The notes under the pieces: generated by a model
The model's input: the letters and a program-made list of their open reading frames with translations, nothing else
Databases searched by the model: none
Told to the model about the DNA's origin: nothing
Origin: Candidatus Flexifilum breve
GTDB lineage: Bacteria; Chloroflexota; Anaerolineae; Aggregatilineales; Phototrophicaceae
Direction: 5' to 3'
Assembly (NCBI GenBank): GCA_016717205.1
Contig: JADKGC010000010.1
Location: 1 to 64,000, forward strand
DNA: 64,000 nt
In this document: piece by piece, positions 32,534-39,980 of the stretch
How the letters are laid out: the number at the start of each line of letters is the position of its first letter
Numbering within the stretch: position 1 is the first letter of the stretch
Made by a program: the position numbers and the translations under genes

Positions 32534-33868
32534 TTAGGTCTGATTCGCAGTGACGATTACGACGCGATACAGGATCGTTCCCGGTTCGGTGGCGGTTTCG
32601 GGATCACGTTCGGCGATGTCAAACACCGACCCCATGCCTTCCAGCACCTGTCCGAAGATCGTGTAGCCGCCCGTCAAGCGGCCAACGGGCGCTAGCGTGA
32701 TGAAGAACTGACTGCCGTTGGTATCTGGTCCGGCATTCGCCATACCCACCACGCCGATGCCATTGAAGGTCAACTCGTTATCCGTTTCGTTGACGAATTC
32801 ATAACCGGGGCCGCCTAAGCCCGTCCCCAACGGATCGCCACCCTGTACGACAAAGTCCGGGATCACTCGGTGAAAGGTTGTGTTATCAAAGAAATGGTTG
32901 AGCGCGAGATACACAAAGCTGTTGACGGTGATCGGCGCTTCCGTTTCATACAGGTCGACGTGGAAGTTGCCCGCCGCCGTGCAGCAGATCGCGCCGTAGT
33001 CGACGCCGGGCTGCAAGACATCTTCTGGCGCAAAGTACTGCAAGCGTGTCAGTTCGGGCGCGTCCACGGCGTCCGCGCACACGTCGACCGGGAGTTCGGC
33101 GCTCAGCGCGGCGGCCTCAGCCATCGCGGGCAGATCAACCGCCGCCGTTTCGACCGTGAGGGTATAGTCGCCCGCACCGCCATCGCCTGCCGTCGCGACT
33201 TCGATCACGAGCGTCGTACCGCCGGGCACGACCAGCGCCTCGAAGCCTGCCGACGTATCCTCCGCGCTGATGTCACTGCTCTGCACCTGCGGCGCGTCCC
33301 CTGCGTCGGCGTACAGGCGCAGATAGGCATCCGCGTCGGCGCTTTCGAGCAGCACGCGCAGCGCGGTCGTTTCGGTCAGCGTGAGCGTATAACGCTGACG
33401 TTCATTCGGTGTGAACACGCCCTCGACGACCTCGTCGAGGCTGATTTCGCCGAAGTCCACTACCGCGGCGGGCGGTACCACGCGCAGCGTGTACGGACCA
33501 GCCCCCGTATCGCCATACGTGCCTACTTCGATGATGAGCGAATCGCCCGCCTCCACCGCCAGATCTGTCACAGCGGAGAACAACGTGCCATCGCCGCGAT
33601 CATCGTTTTCCGCCAGCGGAACATCGTCGCCGTTGCGGTACACCCGCAGATACGTGTCGGTATCCGCCGTACCATCCAGAAACACGTTGACCAAGCCATC
33701 TTCAGCTATGTCGAGCGTGTACTGGTCACGTACCCCGGCTTCAAACTCGCCCTGCGCGCTCGCTTCCACCGTGATCGCGCCCATATCGTTCGGCACATAA
33801 TCCTGAGCGAACGTTACCGCCGCGCCCAACAGCAAGAGGATCAGCCCCAAGCCAATTCGCCGCATCAC
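32534..33868 (-). CDS. Exported cyclophilin-type peptidyl-prolyl isomerase with N-terminal PPC domains
   Basis: A 444-residue secreted protein. A signal peptide (MMRRIGLGLILLLLGAAVTF, cleavage after FAQ) is followed by two pre-peptidase C-terminal-like beta-domains (about 30-135 and 145-250), each with the pattern QYTLDIAEDGLVNVFLDG...DTYLRVYRNGDDVPLAENDD. A cyclophilin domain fills residues 290-444: FHRVIPDFVVQGGDPLGTG, GVVGMANAGPDTNGSQFFI and GYTIFGQVLEGMGSV. The catalytic Arg (FHRVI) and active-site Gln/Phe are present, so it should isomerise proline bonds of exported proteins. The Thr-Pro-rich secreted proteins nearby are possible clients (inference). Confidence 0.9.
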   Translation of the reverse strand: MMRRIGLGLILLLLGAAVTFAQDYVPNDMGAITVEASAQGEFEAGVRDQYTLDIAEDGLVNVFLDGTADTDTYLRVYRNGDDVPLAENDDRGDGTLFSAVTDLAVEAGDSLIIEVGTYGDTGAGPYTLRVVPPAAVVDFGEISLDEVVEGVFTPNERQRYTLTLTETTALRVLLESADADAYLRLYADAGDAPQVQSSDISAEDTSAGFEALVVPGGTTLVIEVATAGDGGAGDYTLTVETAAVDLPAMAEAAALSAELPVDVCADAVDAPELTRLQYFAPEDVLQPGVDYGAICCTAAGNFHVDLYETEAPITVNSFVYLALNHFFDNTTFHRVIPDFVVQGGDPLGTGLGGPGYEFVNETDNELTFNGIGVVGMANAGPDTNGSQFFITLAPVGRLTGGYTIFGQVLEGMGSVFDIAERDPETATEPGTILYRVVIVTANQT

Positions 33869-33989
33869 CTGACCTCATTTCTGATAGAAAATGTCAAACG
33901 ACATTCTAACCCGTTTCGCACCAATTTGCGCCGATTCCATTCCTTCATAGAATGAAACTACTTTAGCGAGAAGATAGCGGAGCCGTATA

Positions 33990-36176
33990 ATGCAACATTT
34001 GCGCTGGCGCCTTGCTGCGCTTTCGACCACCCTCATCCTGATCATGCTGGCCGTCCTGATCCAGCGTCCAAGTCTGCTGAGCGCATCTGACGATGGGCAG
34101 ATCATCCAGACACTGCCCCTGATCGTTGAGCTGCTCGTGCCCACTGCGACCCGCACGCCGACCCCCGTTAACCTAGGTAACTTCGTGTGGGATGACCTTG
34201 ACCAGGATGGGCGGCAGGATGCGGGCGAACCCGGCATGAGCGGCATCACCGTCCAGTTGTGGAATCCTGCGAAGACGCAGCTCATCGGTCAAACCACGAC
34301 CGGAGCCAACGGGCAATATACCTTGATCGCGCCGCTGCCCGGTTCGTACCGCATTCGGGTGGTTCTGCCCAGCGTGCTCGACAACTTCTCACCCAAAGAT
34401 CAAGCGGGCGGGAGTGACACGGCTGACAGCGATGTGAACCCGAGCGGGAGCAATATCGGGTTCACCGACATCATCAACATCGCCAGCAACGTCATCTCAA
34501 TCTCTAATCTCGACGCTGGGATCGCCCGCTTCCGTACCCCGACCCCCACCCGCACCCCGACGCCGATTAATCTCGGCAATTACGTGTGGGACGATCTCGA
34601 TCAGGACGGGCGGCAGGACGCCGGTGAACCGGGATACGCGGGCATCACCGTGCAGTTGTGGAACAGCGCCAAGACCCTCATGATCGCCAGCACAGTCACC
34701 AGCCCAACGGGGAACTATACGCTGATTGCCCCAACCCCCGGCAACTACCGGATCCGCGTGGTGCTGCCCAGTGTTCTGGATCAGTTCGCGCCCAAGAATC
34801 AAGCGGGCGGTGATGATACCGCCGACAGCGATGTGAATGCGTCGGGCAATGACCTCGGTTTCACCGATACGATCAGCCTTGCCAGCAACGTCATCTCGAT
34901 CTCGAACATCGACATCGGCATCGTGCGCTTTCGCACCCCTACCCCCACGCGCACGCCCACGCCGATTAACATCGGCAACTTCGTGTGGGATGATCTCGAT
35001 CAGGATGGACGGCAGGATGCCGGCGAACCGGGCATAGCGGGCATCACGGTGCAGTTATGGAACAGCGCCAAAACCCTCATGATTTCCAGCACCGTGACCA
35101 ACGCCACTGGCGCGTACACGGTCGTCGCACCACTGCCGGGCAGTTATCGCATCCGTGTGGTGCTCCCGGCCATGCTCGATCAGTTCGCGCCGAAAGATCA
35201 GGCGGGCGGCAATGACACACAGGACAGCGATGTGAACCCGAGCGGGAACAACCTCGGTTTCACCGACATCATCAATATCGCCAGCAACGTCATCTCGATC
35301 TCGAACATCGACATTGGCATCGCGCGCTACCGCACGCCAACGCCCACCCGCACTCCCACGCCGATCAACATTGGGAACTTCGTGTGGCGCGACACCGATG
35401 GCGATGGACGGCAGGACACCAACGAAGTCGGTATCAGTGGTGTGACCGTGCAGTTGTGGAACAGCGCCAAGACTCTCATGATCGCCAGCACGGTGACCAA
35501 CGCCAACGGCGCATACACAGTCGTTGCACCGCTGCCGGGCAGTTACCGCATCCGCGTGATCCTGCCAGCCACCAGTGCCTCGTTCGCGCCCAAAGATCAA
35601 GCGGGCGGCAGAGACACCCAGGACAGCGACATCAACCCAACGGGAAACAATGCCGGTTTCACCGACATCATCAACATTGCCAGCAATGTCATCTCGATTT
35701 CTAACGTTGATGCGGGCATTCGCCAGAACAACATCATTGTCCCCATCAGTACGATTGGCATCCTGCCACAGCCATCGGCGACACCGGGCAACCAACTTCC
35801 GCCACCTCAGATCAACCCTTGCGGCGGTTTCCGGCTCACCTCGCCGCTTGATGGCCTGCCGAATGGAGTCGCAACCTTCTACTGGGATCCGTCCATCAGC
35901 GCGGGTGTGACCTACGAAATTCGCATCCTCAACGAGGCGCGCAGTCTACTGGCGATTGTCCCGGCAGGGACAAATACTAACGTGGTGATCGACGTGAGTC
36001 AGGGCACCATTGGCGGCGGTTTCACGCTGATCGTTCAGGCGAATGTGCTGCTGAATGGTGCCATCATCTGCACGGACGAACACGCCATTCTGCGCGCTGC
36101 GCTCGCCGCGTTCCAATCAGAAATCGCCGTTGTAGGGGCAAGGCGCGCCTTGCCCCTACACAACAACTTTCGGTAA
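33990..36176 (+). CDS. Secreted SdrD B-like repeat protein (four repeats)
   Basis: A 728-residue surface protein. An N-terminal hydrophobic segment (LRWRLAALSTTLILIMLAVL) precedes four tandem SdrD-B (Cna-B-like) domains of about 125 residues: NFVWDDLDQDGRQDAGEPG...QLWN...YRIRVVLPSVLDNFSPKDQA. Each domain keeps the Asp-rich calcium-binding DxDxDGxxDxxE loop, and domain 4 reads RDTDGDGRQDTNE. Linkers are PTPTRTPTPINIG. Residues about 600-705 form a further beta-domain (GGFRLTSPLDGLPNG). The last 15 residues (VVGARRALPLHNNFR) are read from a palindromic repeat at 36131-36160, so the native C-terminus may have ended earlier. Such domains give stiff, calcium-stabilised stalks. GGAG precedes the ATG. 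Confidence 0.85.
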   Translation: MQHLRWRLAALSTTLILIMLAVLIQRPSLLSASDDGQIIQTLPLIVELLVPTATRTPTPVNLGNFVWDDLDQDGRQDAGEPGMSGITVQLWNPAKTQLIGQTTTGANGQYTLIAPLPGSYRIRVVLPSVLDNFSPKDQAGGSDTADSDVNPSGSNIGFTDIINIASNVISISNLDAGIARFRTPTPTRTPTPINLGNYVWDDLDQDGRQDAGEPGYAGITVQLWNSAKTLMIASTVTSPTGNYTLIAPTPGNYRIRVVLPSVLDQFAPKNQAGGDDTADSDVNASGNDLGFTDTISLASNVISISNIDIGIVRFRTPTPTRTPTPINIGNFVWDDLDQDGRQDAGEPGIAGITVQLWNSAKTLMISSTVTNATGAYTVVAPLPGSYRIRVVLPAMLDQFAPKDQAGGNDTQDSDVNPSGNNLGFTDIINIASNVISISNIDIGIARYRTPTPTRTPTPINIGNFVWRDTDGDGRQDTNEVGISGVTVQLWNSAKTLMIASTVTNANGAYTVVAPLPGSYRIRVILPATSASFAPKDQAGGRDTQDSDINPTGNNAGFTDIINIASNVISISNVDAGIRQNNIIVPISTIGILPQPSATPGNQLPPPQINPCGGFRLTSPLDGLPNGVATFYWDPSISAGVTYEIRILNEARSLLAIVPAGTNTNVVIDVSQGTIGGGFTLIVQANVLLNGAIICTDEHAILRAALAAFQSEIAVVGARRALPLHNNFR
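34160..35700 (+). repeat. Four in-frame DNA repeats encoding the SdrD-B domains
   Basis: Units of about 387-390 bases begin near 34164, 34560, 34950 and 35340. Large parts are near-identical at DNA level (for example TGGGATGATCTCGATCAGGA and CGACGCC...). High identity without silent drift points to recent duplication or gene conversion. Such repeats can change copy number between strains. Confidence 0.75.
36131..36160. repeat. Perfect 30-base GTAGGGGC palindrome
   Basis: TGTAGGGGCAAGGCG is followed immediately by its exact reverse complement. It overlaps the last codons of the SdrD-B gene (residues 714-724). It resembles the stems at 12527-12550 and 19371-19401. Confidence 0.8.
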
Positions 36177-36212
36177 CCTGCTTCTAGGACGCGGATCAAT
36201 CAAATAGCTTGT

Positions 36213-36244
36213 CGGTCAGAGTGCACAGGTGTGCGCTCTGACCG
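36213..36244. terminator. Hairpin between convergent genes
   Basis: CGGTCAGAG (36213-36221) pairs with CTCTGACCG (36236-36244). An inner GCACA/TGTGC stem lies inside, so the hairpin is nearly continuous. It sits between the SdrD-B and M1 genes. There is no T-run on either strand, so termination is inferred from position. Confidence 0.5.
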
Positions 36245-36258
36245 CTGAGCGGCACGCG

Positions 36259-37791
36259 CTACGGCGTACCAAAATACTCCACGCGGATCGGCGCGACCAG
36301 TTCAATCTGTTCCGGCGTGAGCAAGCCCCAGAAATCGTCCGGCGTAACGATGCGCCCGCTGCCCGCTTCGGCATAGCGCCGCAGCCAGTCGAAGAAATCC
36401 TCGGTGCCGAGGACTGCGCGCAGGTCCTCCAGCATGATTGCCCCGCGCAGGTACACCGCATTGATGTAGTCGCGGATGCTGGCGAACTGGTATACCGTCG
36501 CATCGACGTTGTTGCCGCTGAAGCGATCCCCCACGTACTGATTCACGCGGAAATTCCACCACCAGTCGACCAGATCTGGCTCAAATTCCTCGTAGTAGAC
36601 CAGTTCGCTGTACGTGGCGAGCGCTTCGTCGAGCCACGGCACGAGCGCCTGATCGTTGCCAACGCGGGCGTACCACCACTGGTGCGACGTCTCATGCACG
36701 GTGATGAACGTCAGATACGACTCAGCGGTGCCTGTGTTGATCTCAAACCAGCGGTCGGAGACGAACACCACATCGCTGAACTCCATGCCGTCGGGGAAGT
36801 CGCCCTGAATGACGACAAAGCGGTCATAAGGGTACGCGCCAAAGAGATCCGAATACATCTCCATCGCCTGTGCCGCCGCAGTCAGCGCCTGCTGCGATCC
36901 AGTCGCACTGCCGACGACGTTTTCGCCGAAGGCGTACAACTGCACCGTCACGCCGTTGGCGGTTTCCTGCTCGTAGACCTCATAGAACGGGCTGAGGCTC
37001 AGCGTGAAGTCGCGGGCGTTGGTGTGCACAATGCGCCAGACACCGCCGTCTTCGGCACGCAGCGTGCCGGGAGCCGCGACGACCATATTCGGCGGCGCAT
37101 TCGTCACGGTCAGCGTGACATCCCAGTCAGCGATCTCGGAGACAGTTTGCTCGCCAATCGGAATCGCATCGTGCGTCACCCAATCGTCGATGCCATGGAC
37201 GGCGACCATCGCCAGCCAATGCCCGAGGTTCATCTGGCGAATGCTGTAACCAAAATAGCCCGTAAAACCGCTCAACCCGCGCTGAATTTCTGGCACGCGC
37301 AGGCTGTAGTTGAGCGTAACATCGAGGCCACATTCCGGTTCAATGGGCGTGGCTAAATCGAGCGTTAGGCGGCGCCCGGTCAGCTCATAGCTGATCACCG
37401 TCTCGGTCGGCAGTACGCTGTTGAGTGTGAACGCGTTCGGCACGCGGTTCGGCTCAATGTCGAGCACCAGCGTGGTAAGCGGCTGATCGGTCCGATTGAT
37501 GTAGAAAATCGCCTGTTCAACCTCAACTCGATGCAGTTCATAATCGACGGTGGCGCGCACCGTATGCTGCGCCGTTGGCAGCCCCGCGGTCGCTTCGCAA
37601 CCCGGATTCAGGGGCGTGGTCGGCGCCGGGGTGATCGTATTGATCGGCTGAAGCTGCCGCTCCAGCGTTGGCACGAGCGTGCTCTGAATTACGCGGACGG
37701 TGGTCGCCGTCGGCGGAATTGCGTCAACTTCCGCCGAGCTGAGCGTGCACGCCGCCAACAGCATCATGAACACGGCATAAAGACGAAACAT
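36259..37791 (-). CDS. Lipoprotein with M1-type (gluzincin) peptidase domain
   Basis: A 510-residue protein. Signal peptide MFRLYAVFMMLLAACTLSS has the lipobox LLAAC, so it is a lipoprotein. A Thr/Pro-rich linker is followed by an N-terminal beta-domain and the peptidase domain: HETSHQWW near residue 366 is HExxH plus WW, then WLDEALATYSE about 18 residues later supplies the third zinc ligand (Glu). This matches the M1 aminopeptidase zinc site (HExxH-x18-E). The usual GAMEN motif is not obvious; DGMEFSDVVF may occupy its place. It probably trims peptides outside the cell. ATG 37791 has GGGGA 4-8 bases before it. The longer frame to 37896 is not a better start. Confidence 0.87.
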   Translation of the reverse strand: MFRLYAVFMMLLAACTLSSAEVDAIPPTATTVRVIQSTLVPTLERQLQPINTITPAPTTPLNPGCEATAGLPTAQHTVRATVDYELHRVEVEQAIFYINRTDQPLTTLVLDIEPNRVPNAFTLNSVLPTETVISYELTGRRLTLDLATPIEPECGLDVTLNYSLRVPEIQRGLSGFTGYFGYSIRQMNLGHWLAMVAVHGIDDWVTHDAIPIGEQTVSEIADWDVTLTVTNAPPNMVVAAPGTLRAEDGGVWRIVHTNARDFTLSLSPFYEVYEQETANGVTVQLYAFGENVVGSATGSQQALTAAAQAMEMYSDLFGAYPYDRFVVIQGDFPDGMEFSDVVFVSDRWFEINTGTAESYLTFITVHETSHQWWYARVGNDQALVPWLDEALATYSELVYYEEFEPDLVDWWWNFRVNQYVGDRFSGNNVDATVYQFASIRDYINAVYLRGAIMLEDLRAVLGTEDFFDWLRRYAEAGSGRIVTPDDFWGLLTPEQIELVAPIRVEYFGTP

Positions 37792-37922
37792 AAGTCCCCT
37801 TTTGGTGTAACTTTCCGTTGACCTACTGCGTAACAATACTACAATGTGGAGCGTGCGTAACAAAAACGCAGTTCTCGTGTTATCTTTAGCGAACACTCAT
37901 CAAGTTTTAACTAGGGGGAAAT

Positions 37923-38840
37923 TTGAACAAGGCAACTTTCGCTGAACAGGTACGCGGCCTCATCCAGCTTTCGCGCTGGACTGAGTATGTACCTTTCGTC
38001 ATTCCGTTGACTGTTCTCGGCGGTTTGTTGGCGGCGCGCCCCCATGGCGTGAATCTCGACTGGCGTTTAGTCGCCGTCACGCTGGCGAATATTCTGGCTG
38101 TCGCCTATGCCTTTATGATCAATGACATTGAGGACGCGCCTGATGATGCGCGAGACCCCGCGCGCGCCGCCCGCAATCCCATTGCGACCGGTCGCATTGG
38201 CACACGCATGGGCTATAACGCCTGTCGCCTCGTCGCCGCGGTGACGCTCGTCCTGTATGCCTTCGGCGGCGGTTGGGCGTTCCTTATCGGTGTTGGAACG
38301 CTGCTGCTCTCGCACCTGTATTCATGGCGTCCTGTGCGCCTCAAGGCGTGGCCGGTCACCGATATCGTCTCGCACTCGCTCATGCTGAGCGGTTTACTGC
38401 TGCTGGCGGGCTATTTCGTCTACCACGACGCGCCCGGTCTCGTGTGGTTTGTCGCAGCGGCGGCGACGCTCGTCTCTGTCTACGGCCAGCTCTACAACCA
38501 ACTGCGCGACTACGACATGGATAAGGCTGCGGGACTGTACAACACCGCGATCATCCTCGGCGAAAACAATACGCGTCGGGCCATGTATCTCGCGGTGCTG
38601 CTGGCGCTCATCTGCCTGATCGTCGCGATCACGCAGGGCGTGTTCCCGCTGTGGCTGGCGCTGGTGGGCGTGCTCAGCTTCCCGGTCAGCATGTTCTTCA
38701 AGTCGCAGACCGATATGCGTGGCGGGGCGCTGGTCGATGCGAGCGGCGGAGTCCAGTTACAGGCGCTCGTCGTCATGAATTTCGTCATCGCGGCGTGGGT
38801 CATTGAGTCGATTGTGGTGCAGTTCCGTCTGCTCGGGTGA
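37923..38840 (+). CDS. UbiA-family prenyltransferase
   Basis: A 305-residue membrane protein with about eight to nine hydrophobic segments. The first Asp-rich motif NDIEDAPDD is at residues 67-75 and the second, QLRDYDMDKAAG, is near residue 200. Both coordinate magnesium and polyprenyl diphosphate. The DNA start is TTG 37923 with AGGGGGA upstream. UbiA enzymes attach isoprenoid tails to aromatic or lipid acceptors, such as in menaquinone or archaeal-type lipid formation. The acceptor is not evident. The stop overlaps the next gene's GTG (GTGA), so a membrane partner follows in the same transcript. Confidence 0.88.
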   Translation: MNKATFAEQVRGLIQLSRWTEYVPFVIPLTVLGGLLAARPHGVNLDWRLVAVTLANILAVAYAFMINDIEDAPDDARDPARAARNPIATGRIGTRMGYNACRLVAAVTLVLYAFGGGWAFLIGVGTLLLSHLYSWRPVRLKAWPVTDIVSHSLMLSGLLLLAGYFVYHDAPGLVWFVAAAATLVSVYGQLYNQLRDYDMDKAAGLYNTAIILGENNTRRAMYLAVLLALICLIVAITQGVFPLWLALVGVLSFPVSMFFKSQTDMRGGALVDASGGVQLQALVVMNFVIAAWVIESIVVQFRLLG

Positions 38841-39232
38841 TCGTGAACGATATTCACAACATTCTGTTTAACGCGCACATCCTGTTTTCCATCGCTCTCG
38901 GTGTGTGGAGTGTAACCATGGCCGTGCGCAACCAACCGATCTCCGGTAACTTCTGGGGATCACTGGCGACTATTACCATCCTCGCGGCGGCAATCACGCT
39001 CGTCGGCGTCATCATGACGCTGATGGGCCTGCGCCCGCCGCGCATCGTCACCTACTATCTGTACATGTCGTGGTTAGTGGTGATTATGCCGGGCTTGTTC
39101 ACCATGCTGCGCGGACGCGATGATCGAAATGCTGCCATCGCCTTCGCCATTCTGTGCTTCTTCAACGCGACGACCTCGTTCAGCATGCTCCAGCGCGAAG
39201 TCGTCGGCCCGTGGATGCTGCCCGGTGCGTAA
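38837..39232 (+). CDS. Small membrane protein of unknown function
   Basis: A 131-residue protein with about four hydrophobic helices: ILFNAHILFSIALGVWSV, FWGSLATITILAAAITLVG, VTYYLYMSWLVVIMPGLFTM and a C-terminal segment IAFAILCFFNATTSFSML. Start GTG 38837 overlaps the UbiA stop, and its own stop overlaps the GTG start of the next lipoprotein gene. I recognise no family. Position between UbiA and a lipoprotein suggests a membrane accessory protein. Confidence 0.75.
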   Translation: MIVNDIHNILFNAHILFSIALGVWSVTMAVRNQPISGNFWGSLATITILAAAITLVGVIMTLMGLRPPRIVTYYLYMSWLVVIMPGLFTMLRGRDDRNAAIAFAILCFFNATTSFSMLQREVVGPWMLPGA

Positions 39233-39977
39233 ACGGTTGTGCCTGCTGCTCATGGCGGCTGTCCTCTTGATTGCCGCCTGTGAAGCACCACCGACGCCGC
39301 TCCCCGTGGTGATCGAGCCGACCACCGCGGCAACGCCTACGCCGCCCAACCAGACGATCCGCTACGCCCTCGCCCCGAACGCCGTTAACAGCCTGATTGA
39401 CCGCGCCAGCATCGAACCCTACGCGCAGTTGATCGCGCTGGACGCGCCGCCCACCGCGGATGGTCTCGGCGCGCAGTACGATCTGGCCGTAGCGCTCGGT
39501 CGCTACGACGGCGCGCAGCAGTCAACGGTGCCGTATATCGCCTCCCTCGTCATCCGCACGGACGTTCCGCCGCTCGACAATGCGGAGGTGCAGGCGATCA
39601 TGCGCCGCGCGGCGGTGCCCGCTGAACTCATTGCCGGACTGGACATTCCCGGCGTAGAATTGCTCAAAGACGAACCGCTCGGCAGTCTGCGCGCTGATCT
39701 CGCGAGCGCAGGTTATCCTGACGGGTTCGATTTGACGATCAGCAGCGCGTTTGTGCCGGGGATCGAAGCGTTCGCCGCGCGCCTGCGGGAAGCGGGGATC
39801 ACTGTGGAGGTGGTAGCGATGGATTCGACCGAAGCCGTCGTCCAACTGGTGGCGGGCAGCCGCGCCGAGGGGGGCGTAAACCTGTTCCGCGCGCCGATCA
39901 GCTACTGGATCGCGCCGGGCGTGCCGCTCCAATTGAGCGCGAATGGCTTCCCGCTGCCACCACGCGCGATGCCCTAA
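39225..39977 (+). CDS. Lipoprotein resembling the C-terminal lobe of a peptide-binding (SBP_bac_5) protein
   Basis: A 250-residue lipoprotein starting at GTG 39225 inside the previous gene's end. MAAVLLIAAC gives the lipobox (Cys19). After a Pro/Thr linker the chain contains IASLVIRTDVPPLDNAEVQA, LASAGYPDGFDLTISSAFVP, and FAARLREAGITVEVVAM. This run of segments looks like the last lobe of oligopeptide-binding ABC lipoproteins (SBP_bac_5), where the AGYPxGF...L motif precedes an alpha/beta region. The protein is too short for a full binding fold, so it may be a reduced relative. No permease genes are near. It ends 3 bp before the DHH-CBS gene. Confidence 0.65.
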   Translation: MRKRLCLLLMAAVLLIAACEAPPTPLPVVIEPTTAATPTPPNQTIRYALAPNAVNSLIDRASIEPYAQLIALDAPPTADGLGAQYDLAVALGRYDGAQQSTVPYIASLVIRTDVPPLDNAEVQAIMRRAAVPAELIAGLDIPGVELLKDEPLGSLRADLASAGYPDGFDLTISSAFVPGIEAFAARLREAGITVEVVAMDSTEAVVQLVAGSRAEGGVNLFRAPISYWIAPGVPLQLSANGFPLPPRAMP

Positions 39978-39980
39978 ATC

